Shown here piece by piece: positions 46,532 to 63,822 of a stretch of 64,000 nucleotides of DNA. The notes under the pieces are model-generated. The model made no database searches and was not told the origin of the DNA. It saw nothing but the letters and a program-made list of their open reading frames with translations. Origin of the DNA: Rotaria sordida (taxonomy: Eukaryota > Rotifera > Eurotatoria > Philodinida > Philodinidae); the NCBI GenBank assembly GCA_905250125.1, contig CAJNOL010000082.1, forward strand, positions 62,001 to 126,000. Reading direction: 5' to 3'. A program made the translations under genes and the position numbers. Numbering within the stretch: position 1 is the first letter of the stretch; the number at the start of each line of letters is the position of its first letter.

Positions 46532-49047
46532 CCCTTTCTTGCCTTTGACTAAACTTGAGGGTTCAGATGGACGATTCGCTCAATAAAAGTAATCTTATGA
46601 CCCCTAGTATACGTAGGAGAAGTTTGAATCAAATCCATTAAGTGTCAGTATATTAGATACATAATACGTTTGTTATTCTTTTTATTTGAAAAAATGTCTG
46701 AAAAAGACAACAAAGCAAGGACAATAGTGTGATTCATATACATATATGAACACCGCATTCACGTCGTGCACTGTCAGTTGCATTGTCGTTTGTTTAGAAA
46801 TTTGAAAAATCTATTCTTGTAGTTGATGAAATAATTCGAAATGATTAGTTTCAGCGTAACAAAGCCAAACTTTACATTTCTTACAGTAAGTGCTGGTTTT
46901 TTTACGACAGCCAGGAAATTGACACCATTTACTTTGGAAATTTTTTGTTGTGCCATTTAAATCTTTCCAACCAGGAAAATGTCCAATTTGATCATATCTT
47001 GAAAAGTCATTCACACTAAGTGTCATTGATTGAACACCGGCAAGAGATATAACTAATTTTTGAGCTAAATTCAACTTGAAGTTCAAGAGATCAATGTCAG
47101 AAGATGTTATTTGTTTATAAATGAACCACGAGTTGATGATAGAAGAATCCAGAAAATTATAAAAAATTTTCGATACCACTTGTTTCCTTTCAATTCAATT
47201 CGATATAAGCTCATGAACATGTCAAAATGATCTACTCCGCCCATGCATTGATTGTATGCGTTTATTGAATATGGGCGTGATATTGTTATGTGAGTTTTAC
47301 TTTTCCGATCAAATCTTTCGATTTCACCTACAGACAAGGGACCAAAACAGTTCTAGGGTACGTAAACTGCTTTATTATCAAACCACTTTGTAACCACTAA
47401 GTGTCCGTCCTCAGTAGTTTGAAAATCAAATGATCCTCTACCCTGTCGTTCCAGTTGCTTATCAGATTTTAGCAAAGACGAATTGAACCGATTTGCTCTC
47501 ATTGTAGATACTGCATAATATTGTTTGGCATTTAGAAATTTGAGTAATTTAATGGTTGCGAAATAATTATCATAGCCAATAAATGAAGTTTTAGGTAAAC
47601 TTCCTGTAAGTCGGATCACAACGTTTCCAGCTGCTCCGACTTCTGAGTCTACAATTGTTAAATGATTGTCGCCTTCAACTTCAAACTGATATAAATAGCC
47701 TGACTTTCCTGCACGTGCATACATTTTGTAGCCCCATTTATGAGGTTTGGAGGGAATATATCTTTTCAAGCTGCTGAATCCCTTGTGAGGCACTATTTGT
47801 TCATCGACACTACAAATTGCCTCTGGAAATGTTGCTGATTGAAACTTTTCATTGAAGTGATTTATAAGTGGTCGGATTTTGAAAAGTGTATCATAATTAT
47901 GATCAGTTTTTGTTGGTTCATTTTCATTGTTGTTAAAATGTAGGATCGATAAAATTTCATCGAACCTATGACGAGTCAAAACAGATGATATGAGTGCTTG
48001 TTTCGTAGGTTTCGACCAATACATTCGATGTCTTGGAAGACGAATTACTGACATATATATCAATACAGCAATAAATTTCCTGATGTCTATCTCTGATACA
48101 TCAGAAATTTGAAATACCTTTTGGTTTTTATATCTGTTTGATTCAAATGTAATTTTTTTAATCAATGCAGCATCTATAAAATACTCAAACACAGCAAGCG
48201 GAGTTTTTTTGGATAGGTTGACGAAATAAGAGACAGGATTCAATTGGCTTTCAGGAAAACAAATTGAGTTAAAAGTTCGACGTTTCCATTTGATTTCTTC
48301 TGATTTCTTTTTCTTCGGAGGTGATTTTTGACTATCTTCATCAGAGTTATGATCGATATGATCAATCATATGATCAGTTTCATCGTCTTCGGAATTTGAA
48401 CTTCCGCTGGGTATCGAGATAAACATTTTTCAGAGTAAAAAAGATCAGAATAACTGAAGCAATAAACTCTTGGTTCACCTGGACGTAATAATCGTCTGAT
48501 AGTCTTAATAGAAGACTATTTTATTGTATTATTCTGTATCTGATCTGAAGATGCTGTTATATTCACTACACATTTACAAGAAAATGATCTTCACAGGTAA
48601 TGGTCAGTACAAATACCTGAGAAACGAAGAATGAAATTATACTAAAAATATTGGAATATACTTCAGTCAAATCGAAATGAAAGTGAATGCATTTAAATAT
48701 ACTTCAACGTACAGTTATAGAAAAGAAAATACGACATACGCTATTATCAGCGCGTGACGACAGAAAAGAAAGAAAACAGAAGATATATACTCCAACGAAT
48801 ATTACTAAAGTAGAACAAACAAATTCTTTCTCTCATGACATGATCATAGTGCGTACCATAACATTATGTATTCATAAAACGTCAAAAATATTATTTTTAT
48901 AGTAGAGAATAGTTTCAAACTGTTGATTTCGTGTACACAATATACAGACATTAAGTAGATGTAAAATCCTTTTCTAAATGTCTCATAGTTTAAAAGAATC
49001 AATTTTTTATAAAATGGTATTTATAAATACCATAGGGCAAGAAAGGG
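46532..49047. mobile_element. piggyBac-family transposon, 2516 bp, TTAA target-site duplication
   Basis: Both ends carry the 12-13-base terminal inverted repeat CCCTTTCTTGCC and are flanked by TTAA (46528-46531 and 49048-49051), the hallmark target of piggyBac. A perfect 20-base palindrome (ATGGTATTTATAAATACCAT, 49014-49033) lies just inside the right end. The only long coding content is the transposase on the minus strand. The exact TTAA duplication and nearly intact coding sequence indicate a recent insertion. Confidence 0.92.
46811..48426 (-). pseudogene. piggyBac transposase with one stop and one frameshift
   Basis: Cut-and-paste transposase. It starts MFISIPSGSSNSEDDETDHM with an acidic leader, then the DDE_Tnp_1_7 domain. 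The three catalytic aspartates are visible: SVDEQIVPHKG, FIGYDNYFATIKL and YNQCMGGVDHFDMF. The C-terminus is the cysteine-rich zinc-binding domain (CQFPGCRKKTSTYCKKCKVW, then LC). An in-frame TAG interrupts at 47353-47355, after AVYVP, and a one-base loss in an A run near 47172 shifts the frame after KWYRK. Outside those two sites the sequence is continuous and conserved, about 530 codons. Both breaks could be sequencing errors or very recent decay. Two of the three aspartates lie on opposite sides of the stop, so as written the protein is inactive. Confidence 0.88.
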
Positions 49048-49099
49048 TTAACACGAATAGATATAAATTAATTATAAAAAATATGAAATTAATATAAAC

Positions 49100-49645
49100 A
49101 TCTTAACATTATTCTACAATTCAACCAGAACTAAATTCACCCTCATCGTCTTCTTCTATAACTATTAATAGATTAATTTCACAATAACAAATTAATCAAT
49201 TTTAACATCAAGAATATATTCTAATATTAAACATCATTTAATTCTAAAATCAATTGCATAGTTTAATGCCATAGCTCAATTAATTTCTAAACCAGAATCA
49301 CATTTAATATTGAAAAAAATATTAATGTCTGTATCAGCTGCACATTGTAATATTAAAAATGATTTAATCTTTATATCGGGAACATATTTTCAAATCAGAT
49401 ATAAATTCATTTTTATACCAGAAATATACATTGATATTGAATATAAATTCATTTTTTTATGAGAAACATATATTGATATTAAATAAACATGCATTTTTAT
49501 ATCAGGAACATTGGGTGATATTAAAACTAAATTCATTTGTATAGCAGGAACATATGTTAATATTAAATAGAAATTCATTTTTATATTAGAAACATTTGTT
49601 GATATTAAATATAAATTCATTTTTAAATCAGGAACATGACATGTC
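49100..49645. repeat. 42-bp minisatellite, at least six clear copies
   Basis: From about 49370 to 49645 a 42-base unit recurs, recognisable by TAAATTCATTTTTATA and (G/A)GAACATA plus TTGATATTAAAT. Older, more diverged copies seem to extend left to about 49100. Because 42 is divisible by three, the minus strand reads as a 14-residue repeat (MNLYLISTNVSNIK, MNFYLILTYVPAIQ and so on) over 97 codons. I regard this as satellite sequence rather than a proven protein. Confidence 0.75.
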
Positions 49646-49715
49646 GGTTTACAAGGAATTTTTTTGATATATAGAACCTGCAAATAAGAAAATTGATGAA
49701 CCTCCAGCTTTGTAG

Positions 49716-49950
49716 TTGGAATACAACTGCATTTCGAAAGACCTTGAAATCGGCATCGAATGGGTGAGATATGTATCTGAATTTACATTTGCTAAAACTT
49801 TTATCAATTTCAAACCAGGTTTTCGTGAAAATCTTTTATGGAAACTGCAATTGAACGAAATCGAATTAGAACAATATCAATTTCGTATAAATCCATTTGA
49901 TGCAATTAGTTTAGCTAAACCTTTGCGTGAGTATGATGGATTAAATTATG
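49716..49950 (+). pseudogene. Orphan coding fragment left of the telomere-like arrays
   Basis: The frame encodes FAKTFINFKPGFRENLLWKL and QFRINPFDAISLAKPLREYD, ending in a donor-like GTATG after LNY. Codon use resembles real exons. No family is recognised. The coding character stops about 80 bases before the G-rich array, consistent with a gene fragment cut off at a rearrangement point, or with an exon of an unrecognised gene whose continuation is elsewhere. Confidence 0.35.
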
Positions 49951-50030
49951 TATGTTTTTTGAAGAAGTATATATGCTCGACGAAATTTTATTTTTTCTGA
50001 GAAAATTTTTGGAGCATTATGAGATAAAAA

Positions 50031-50178
50031 TGTGGGTGGGTGTGGGTGTGGGTGGGTGTGGGTGTGGGTGTGGGTGGGTGTGGGTGTGGGTGTGAATATA
50101 GTTGTTGACTTGATGCACATCACACACCTACACCCACACCCACGCCCACGCCCACACCCACACCCCACACCCACACCC
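50031..50178. repeat. Head-to-head telomere-like repeat arrays (TGTGGG)n / (CCCACA)n
   Basis: 50031-50093 is made of TGTGGG and TGGG units on the plus strand. After 27 unrelated bases, 50121-50178 is made of the complementary CCCACA/CCCACG units. TGTGGG is the telomere hexamer reported for bdelloid rotifers. The order, G-rich then C-rich along one strand, is that of two chromosome ends facing each other. The right array runs directly into coding sequence of the ClpB-like gene. Confidence 0.8.
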
Positions 50179-52305
50179 TTAAATTATTTTTAAAACAAAT
50201 TCGAACTGCAAATGGTGGTATTATCGCATTTATTGATGATGTACATTTAATTCTTGGTGATGAAGGTAAAAACAAACTTTAAATTGTTGAAAGAAAAAGA
50301 TATTTAAGGAATTGTATTTTTAGGTGTAAATGATGCAGCAAATTTATTAAAATTCATGTTATGTATGTATATTATTATTGTTTTGATAATTCAATAAAAA
50401 ATACATGTTTAAAGCTGAACATGAAATTTGTTGTATTGGTGCAACAACGTTGGATGAATATGACAAACATTTTGAACAAGATCCAGCAGATCCAGTATTG
50501 AAAAAACATTTTCAAGAAGTTTTCATTGAAGAATTAACAGTTGCTGAATCTGTTAGTATTTTGCGTGATGGTCTTAAACGTTCGATGGAATCACATATTC
50601 GTTGTATGATTTATTTATTCGATTTTATTTTTTTTTTACATTTATTTATATTCTTCTATTTAGTTCCAATTCTTGATTCAGCCATTGTTAGTGCTGTTGA
50701 ATTATCTAGTCATTTTATAATATATAAATGTTTACCATATGAAGCAATTGGTAAATATTTTTAAAATTCATAAATTAAAACTTTCTCTTTTCTTTATTAA
50801 AGATACTATTTATGGAGCATGTAGAAACATATTCCGTGCTCGAATGGATAGTTCATCTAATATAATTGATCGATCAAAACATGAAGAATTATCATCAGAC
50901 GTGACAGAAACAACATCACCAAAAGAAAAAGATGATACGTCAACAGAAGAACATACATCAGAAAAGGGTGATGCATCAGAAAAAGAAGATACAGCAACAA
51001 AAGATGATACATCAGAAATAGATTTAACTGAAGTTAAAGAAGAATCAAAACCATTTACATTAAAACATGAAATTCCAAAAGGTGTTGATTCTACTGTTAT
51101 TATTGATACCTGTAAATGTTTCATTTATTCAAATATATTTATTCTTGTTGATCTTTAGTTAGTAAATTGACTGATATTCCAGTATCGACATTAACTAAAG
51201 CAGAAAATAATCGTTTATCTATAATACGTGAAGATTTACATAATAGATTTATTGATCAAGATGCTGCTATTGACACTGTTGTTGAAACTATTTTAAGAAA
51301 TCGAGCTGAATTTCCAGTAAAAAATCGACCACTTGCTTCATTTTTATTCTGTGGTAAATAAACATAAATTTCACGAATAATTGTTTTAATTATTTTATTT
51401 ATTTGTCTAGGTCCAATTGGTGTTGGTAAAAAAACATTAGCACGAGCAGTAGCATTACCATTGTATTATTCAGAACAATCAATATATACTATCGATATGA
51501 GTAAATATACTGAAGCTAATTCAATATATAAATTAATTAATATACCAAGAGAAGAATGTAAACTTTTGTTTCTTATTTGAATAAATTACTTTTTTATTTA
51601 TTTGTAGATAAGGTTGATCCTGAACAAAATAAATTAATAAAAATTATTCAACAAAAACCTTATGCTATTATTTTATTTGATCAAATTGAAAAAGTTCATC
51701 ATGAATTTTGGAATATTTTATTACGATACTTAGATAATGATAATAAGATAGTAAGTTTAATTTTATGAATTAAAAAGTTTTATAAATTACTTTTTAGAAT
51801 AAAAAAGCTGATTTTACGAACACAATATTTTTTTTTATATCGAATATTAATGAAGAAGTTTGTTTTTCTTTTCCTGTAGACTTAATAATGAAATTTATTT
51901 TTTAAAGATTGATTTACATTTTCGAAAGGAATTTTTCGATTGTTTGAATAATATTATATACTTTCAATCTCCTACTATGGATCGGCTTTGTTCTATGATT
52001 CATTTTCGATTAAAATTAATTGAAAAAATTTACGAAAAACAAAATTTTACAATTATTTTAACATGGAAAGCTCGTGATTCATATCTGAAATATTATGATC
52101 AAGGTATTCTATTTAAACAGAAATTTTAATTGAATTTGTATTTTTATTCAATATAGTTCGTCATATTAGCTTATTAAAAACATATGTGAATGAACAAATA
52201 CTAAATCCATTGTTAGATTCTTTATCTTTAATGAAACATATATCAAATACTAAAGTTGTTATTGACATTAATGATGAAAATGAATATCAAGTTCAGTTTG
52301 GATGA
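50178..52305 (+). CDS. ClpB/Hsp104-like AAA+ protein, 5'-truncated, altered ATPase motifs, 11 exons
   Basis: Relative of the ClpB/Hsp104 protein disaggregases, which thread aggregated proteins through a hexamer using two AAA+ modules. Exons: 50178-50265, 50324-50362, 50415-50603, 50664-50750, 50803-51111, 51159-51353, 51411-51557, 51608-51750, 51798-51857, 51908-52103 and 52157-52305, all phase-consistent and ending TGA. Module 1 survives from LKQIRTANGGIIAFIDDVH onward (Walker B, then CIGATTLDEYDKHFEQDPAD). Its Walker A part is missing, replaced by the telomere-like array. A Lys/Glu/Thr/Asp-rich linker stands where the coiled-coil middle domain belongs. Module 2 follows IPVSTLTKAENNRL. Its Walker A reads GPIGVGKKT, with Lys where Thr/Ser is usual, and its Walker B reads IILFDQIEK, with Gln for the catalytic Glu. 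Module 1 has Asp in that position. ATP hydrolysis is therefore doubtful. The long conserved frame suggests a pseudo-ATPase or a recently broken gene rather than old decay. Confidence 0.75.
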
Positions 52306-54537
52306 ATAACATCAGATAAAACTCATTCATCATAGGACATGTGACATAATAATTTTCATGTATCGTTTTTTTTTCTGTTTCTTCATATTCTTTTTTGCCT
52401 TTCTTTCTTTTACTCATATTCTGTAATATTTTCTGAGTTAAAGTTTAACCACCTATTTATTAGCATTCTTTAAACTACTAGTTTCCAATTGGAAAGAGGA
52501 GAAAAAAAATTCTCTTTTTCCCCAAATACATCTTGTTACATAATGATAAATGAAGAAGAAGCGAAACACTTTTTTTTTCTCTCGTTTCTCTCGTTTCTCT
52601 CTTTCTATTTTCATTGTATACATATTATATGCTTATTCTTAAATAAATTAGTATAATGTATGTTCAAAAATCAATTGTTTTCTTGGATCACATATAAGAT
52701 TGTAAAAATGTAATAGCCAATTTAAGATTCATGAAAAAAGTAACGCAACAAAGAAGAATTTAAATAAAAAGAAAAAACTAAATGAATAATCCTTCTTTGT
52801 ATTTAATTAAATTGTATCGATATTTCAGTCTATTTATATAACCATTATTAAGACAAGAATAAGAATGTTGCTTGTAATTTTAATTTACCAAAATCTGTGT
52901 GTTGACACAATCTGATGTTGAATAATCAATATTACTAGCATGACCTTATGTAAAATGACCTGTACCACTATCAAGACCTAATATAATATCACTACCATGA
53001 TCTATTAAAATGAAAATTAATATAGAATAGTTGAGTTAGCTTTGTTGGAGCTGGTATATATTTATCGAAAATACATTTTGATGAAATTTGTAGATATGTA
53101 TGTGTTTGTTGGAATGAAAGATAACATCATTGATACGTATGAATTATATGAGAAGAGAGAATCTTCTGAATAGGATCCTCTCGATTCGTCCCAAATTAGT
53201 CAATCATATAACTCGTCCCTTAACTCTTATTCTCAATTGGTCCCTTGCATAAATAGGTCATTCTTAATTAATTCTCAATTCGTCCCATCATATAAGAAGC
53301 CCATGGATATGAAGCATTTTAAGATTTTTAATCTTGTCGAGGCCTCCTTCTGGACACAAAATGAGTTCAAACAATAAATATGAGTTCGGATAGTTTTTTC
53401 ATGAGTAAAGTTTTTTTTCATGATATGAAACATTACGGTGAATTTTCATATATATAAATAGAAAGTAGTCTAAAAATGTAGAGACAGATCATTTTAAATT
53501 AGAGTTTTCACACAATTGTTGCAGAGACAAATCCTTATTTTATGATTTTTAAAATATTTTCGAGATAAAATTTATAGAAAAATATTATGAACTGTCTGTC
53601 AACAAGTGAATGGCATTTGTTTCTAGTGTTAATGAATGTTTCTATGCATGTTTTTCTTATTTTAAGATGATTGCTTATGAGTATATTTTTTATAAAGTTT
53701 AACGTATTTTCAAGATAAACACACAGAGAAAGTTATTTGGATTGTTTGTCAATAAGTGCATTGCTATTTTTTATTATTATAGTTGTTAGTGAATATATGT
53801 TGAATACTATAGATATGTTATCATCGTCTTCTTAGTTGATAGTAGATATCTTTGGATGTTTTAGAAACATTTTCAAATGTTTATACCAAACAAATTCGCA
53901 AAGAAAAGTAATTCATAACTAACATTTCTTCGTGTCAGAACATAGATTATGAACGTCTATGGATATTAGTGAATACTTATACTAGTGGTTTAACTCGAAA
54001 ACAGTTGACGTGGGAGCTCACCCCATCTGACCATCTAGCCAGAGGAGATGCAGTTCCCTCTAGCATTTATCTGGTAACGCCACTAACTTATACAAATGTT
54101 AGTGTTCAAACAATCCATTTGAAACTCTTTGCCAAGTGAATCATGTTTTGAATATTCATACAAAATGAATATTAGTGAACATAAATCGTTGAGATTTTAA
54201 TATTAGTCGGAGTAGTTTTTTTTTTGTCGGTTTGAAAAATTGAATGTGTGTAATGTTAGCATAAATGATTAATAAACTGATTTTAGTATGTTTTCTCTGT
54301 ATTTGAGTGAAATTATATGTTGTGATAAAAGAAAAAATAGTAATAAGAAGATTTACGATTGAATCTTGTTATCTTTATAACTAATTAAATAAAGTTGCTC
54401 ACAATTTTATTCAAACAAATAATGTATTATGTTGTTTTTTTTTTCCATAAATAAACACACAAACAAAAGAGATAGAATTTCGCATATACACAACAAAAAT
54501 GAAGCAAAAAAAAAGAAAAACGAAAAGAATTTTTTGT
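52306..54537. other. Intergenic between converging ClpB-like and DHX8 genes
   Basis: No gene recognised. A diverged tandem duplication of about 150 bases (GAACTGTCTGTCAACAAGTG near 53590, GGATTGTTTGTCAATAAGTG near 53740) lies in the middle. Around 53180-53310 the motif TCAATTSGTCCC recurs. A short minus-strand stretch near 52950-53000 (DHGSDIILGLDSGTGHFT) looks exon-like but could not be extended. Confidence 0.5.
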
Positions 54538-60005
<5,468 letters not shown>

Positions 60006-61973
60006 CTCTGCTTTATTGAGAAATACTTAATACGAAACTTAAAAAGAAAAAGATATATAATTATTTATTGATAGTGTTGAAATTTTCCACTGTGTACTTT
60101 CAAAACATCTATTCTAATAGGCTAATCATTTATCCTATAGAATTATATGCCGATAAAACATGAAAATGACTTGATAAAGTAGGTAAAATTATTTATATTA
60201 GACTTGTCTAATTTATAGATAATTGTTGATCTAGTATCTATTCTAATATTTCTCGAAAAATATAGATGTCACTAGTTCATGAAAAATCTAGAACATTCTA
60301 TATATAGTCAATGACAAAAGAAAGATAAACAAACGGAACATTTTGAGGTCGTGTGAAATGAACCAAAATTGACATTAGCCAAACTAGAGTCCATTAATCC
60401 ATGCTATAGTTTTTTTCTATATATGCTACAGAATTATCACTAGATTTCATCAGCTAACAATAAGCTATTTTCAAGGAATTTTTTAATGATCTGTTTCTTT
60501 ATCTGTTAGTGCAATACCGTAACGTATTCAGCCATGGAGTGTTGTACAATTGTTCACCAGTCAAAAGAAGTGATTGGCCAGAAATTGCTTGTGATAATGA
60601 CAATCATTCAATGGTTCAATAGTAATTGTCCATAGATTTTGTCGAAATTGGTGACAGCTATCTACACTTCAAAATAGTTTGGCTAGAAAATTGCTCATTA
60701 CTCAACAATCCTGACTGCGTCACTGGTGCAGTATAGTTTAACAGAAAAATCCTATCTGAATTTAGTTTATCATAACAAAGCTATGTTGTATTGATTCCAG
60801 TGAAGCAATTTCTTATAAAGAGTAATGTAATTACATTTCATTACATAATCTAATAGTGACATTTTCTACTATTTCTTTTTTCAATTCGATCTTCGTTAAG
60901 TTTTTTTTTTTTTTTGAAACTTAGAGAGAGAAAATACAATGTCTTGTAAGTGACTTCCTTTGTCTCTTTTTAATCTTGAAGCAGAATATTCTTTATAAAA
61001 CGAAATACTTTGAAAAAATAACAACATGACTGTGTCTATTAACTGTGCTGAAGAAGTATAGTTTCTTTTTAAACTATCAACAAAATATTTTTCTCGTCAT
61101 TCTCTATATCAATAATTATGGAATAGTGCATAGGTATTCTTAATTTCAACTACAGTTGAATTTGTTCAGTATGATTCTAACTTTTGGTCGTTCTTCTCGA
61201 ATGTATAAATCAGTCTGAACTTTGTTGAAGTATAATCATATTTTATTCACATTGAGCACTATATCTTCTGTTGTTGAATGTGATAAATACTAGTAGTTTT
61301 ATCTTTATTGAGAAGCTAAATGCAATGCTATTTGCTTATCAAGCTTTTTTTGTTCCTTAAAAAAGATAAAAATAATATATTTACATCATCATCCATCCAA
61401 CCAAATTTGCAGTAAGGAGAAAAAAGGAACAAGATGATGGTGATGATGAAGAGAAGTCATCAATTTTCATTGAAGAAGACAAGATACGTTGTATACACAT
61501 GAGGATATGATTAGTCTATCTAAAGATAGAAGATAAAAATGCCCATACTGTGTACCTTGAAGACCATGAGGGAAAAAATAAGTGAAATGATCAAGGATAT
61601 CAATTCAAAGATATATATTTTGAAATAAAAGACTTCGAAGCATTTACTCTATAACAACAATTCAATTAAAATTATTTTTGAGAGATTATTTTGCACAGAA
61701 TAAACATGTTTAAATGTTATTATCGACTAATTTTTAAAATAATCGATTCAAGTTGATAACAAAAAACTATAATTCATCACATTTTTATATTTTAAACGCA
61801 CAATTTGATTTTATCTAAACAAGGATTGTGTTGGTCTAAATAATTTCATAGAAAATCCGGACAAAAAAAAAACGTGGTAACGAAATAGAACGAGAAAGTA
61901 AAATGGAAAAAGAAATAAGAAGAATTTTTTCGAATTAAACAATTAGATTAAATCTATTGTCTTAAAGAAGTAC
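60006..61973. other. 5' flank of DHX8, no gene seen
   Basis: Presumed promoter region of DHX8 followed by AT-rich sequence with poly-T runs (60900-60915). No family-matching frame or repeat ends recognised. Confidence 0.45.
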
Positions 61974-63359
61974 CTATTCGCTCTTTTTTGACCACATCTG
62001 GTTCTCGACTAGGGTAGCACTGATCCACATAAAATTTTTACTATAGATAAAGCACCTAGAATATGTTGACATATGTTCATCGAAAAAAAATTCTAAACAA
62101 GACTTTCGTAATTTTTTCGGAAAAACCCTAGTTTTCCATAGGATCACATCGAGTCTGCTTACAATCTCCATCTAACTTTGTACAATTAGACTGAACATTT
62201 TTTTTTCGGAGATACCTTAGACTCTATCTCAGAAGTGATTTTAAGTTTTTTTTGAAAAATCTTGCTTTCTTTTATTTCCTGTGAGAGTAACATGTAAAGA
62301 TTCGGATTTAAAACTAGGGTACTGGTATCCAGGATTCTATAAATCCTGATAGGAAGATCAAAAATAAAAATGATTGATTTCATCTTTGGAAGATACTTCC
62401 AAGCAGCTATGGTCAAAATTTCAGCCTGATCAGCTAAAGTAAAACTGGAGTCATATGCCAACTCGATGGTTTTCGAAGATTCTTTCAAAAATCGCTGAAG
62501 ATCTGCTTTGAAAATTTTTTTCTCGAACATAAGTCCCATCACATTTTTGATAATCTAGCTCTCGGTAAAAATGTAAGTCCGATCAGTTGTATTATTGCCG
62601 AGAGCCAGAAGTAGTACGAAAGAGGAAGTTTCCTTGAGGGCATATAAATATATCAGAATTAGATCATCACTATGTTTATCAATAGCATATTTAACCTTTG
62701 CAAAGTACCTATGAAACAAGTACACTAGCAATATAATACGCAAGTTATACCGTTAAAAATATCATCTTTTTATTTTCAATAAAAAAAAATATATTTCAAA
62801 GAAAAAAATTGTTAAATGTTGGAAATAGGTCGTTGTTTTAAAAGAGACTATTGACTTTTTTTTTTCAAAAATACTGATAAAATTCTTATTATTCTAAAAC
62901 AACAAGAGGATTAAGCATTTTAAAAAGTTTACTCAAAAAACGGTGCTTTAGATTGATCCAATTGAGATCCATTTTCACTATGAGCGTGTGTTTGTAGGTC
63001 AATATCAGTGCACATAACTTGATGACTTTTTTCTCAATATCAATATAATCTAAAGATGTATTTCAGAATAATTTGTTTCGTTGCTTATAAAACTTGAGTA
63101 AATGAAAATATTTCTTTTTTGGATACTTGAACCGAGCTTCACTCATATCCAGGTTAATGATTGTGGCCTCCATAAACCAACAGATTTCGCTAGAACTGAT
63201 TGAAAATATGCGTGGAAGCATTGTATCCAATTGAAAAACTTTCTGTCCCGGAATACTGCTTCCAATTTTCAGTATTTTTCTGCTGGAATTGATCCTTATG
63301 CATTTATTTGTGTATCTATTCTTTTTTATCTTTGCTTTATGTTCGTTACTTAAAAGCAT
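61974..63359 (-). other. Cluster of minus-strand frames of uncertain status
   Basis: Four frames of 62-118 codons on the same strand (63359-63063, 62743-62555, 62542-62186, 62171-61974) follow each other with stops between them. Their translations are mixed-composition (for example LQRFLKESSKTIELAYDSSF and EILTIAAWKYLPKMKSIIFI) and less A/T-biased than random sequence here. That could mean a decayed single gene or element of about 450 codons. No motif was recognised and no splice sites join them convincingly. Confidence 0.25.
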
Positions 63360-63822
63360 TAGCCTAAGTAAATGTATGAAAATGAAAGACTACATTCAGT
63401 TCCGACGAAACTTAAATATTGAACATCATTCAAATGCATTGCAATAATAATGAATATAAGTTAAAATTTATTTAAAAGATTTAAGCAAACAAATAACTAA
63501 TAGAACGCTTTACACACACCCATGCATACTCTCGGTAAGGTTGTTCAAGAAAAATAGGAAACAGAGGAAAAAGGGCATATGTGCTGATGCATAACATCAT
63601 TGAGCTAGGAAAAAAAAGAGACTTACATAAAGAGATATTCCTCTATTCTTTTTTTTTTCATTATTAATAATATATATGTGTTATTAATATTCGATTTTTG
63701 TTAAATGATAGGGTGAATTAAAAGAAAAAGAGAGAGAGCGAGAAAGAGAAAGGAGAGAATAAATAATTATTGTAATGTTAATATAGCAACAGAATGAGAA
63801 TTAATTTGATTATGATTCTGAT
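63360..63822. other. 3' flank of the edge gene
   Basis: AT-rich sequence with a GA-rich run at 63728-63755 (interrupted GA repeats). Presumed 3' UTR and downstream region of the gene at the right edge. No gene recognised. Confidence 0.5.

Noticed and set aside
49941..50174. A 77-codon frame rich in Gly-Cys and Thr-His-Pro
   Set aside because: It is translation of the telomere-like arrays, not a protein gene.
51858..51879. A 22-base intron in the ClpB-like gene ending at TGTAG
   Set aside because: A 50-base intron ending at AAAG (51858-51907) keeps the frame and restores the conserved HFRKEFFDCLNN segment.
52940..53002. Minus-strand exon-like stretch DHGSDIILGLDSGTGHFT
   Set aside because: Bounded by a possible acceptor and a stop, but no further exon or family could be found, so it is not listed as a gene.
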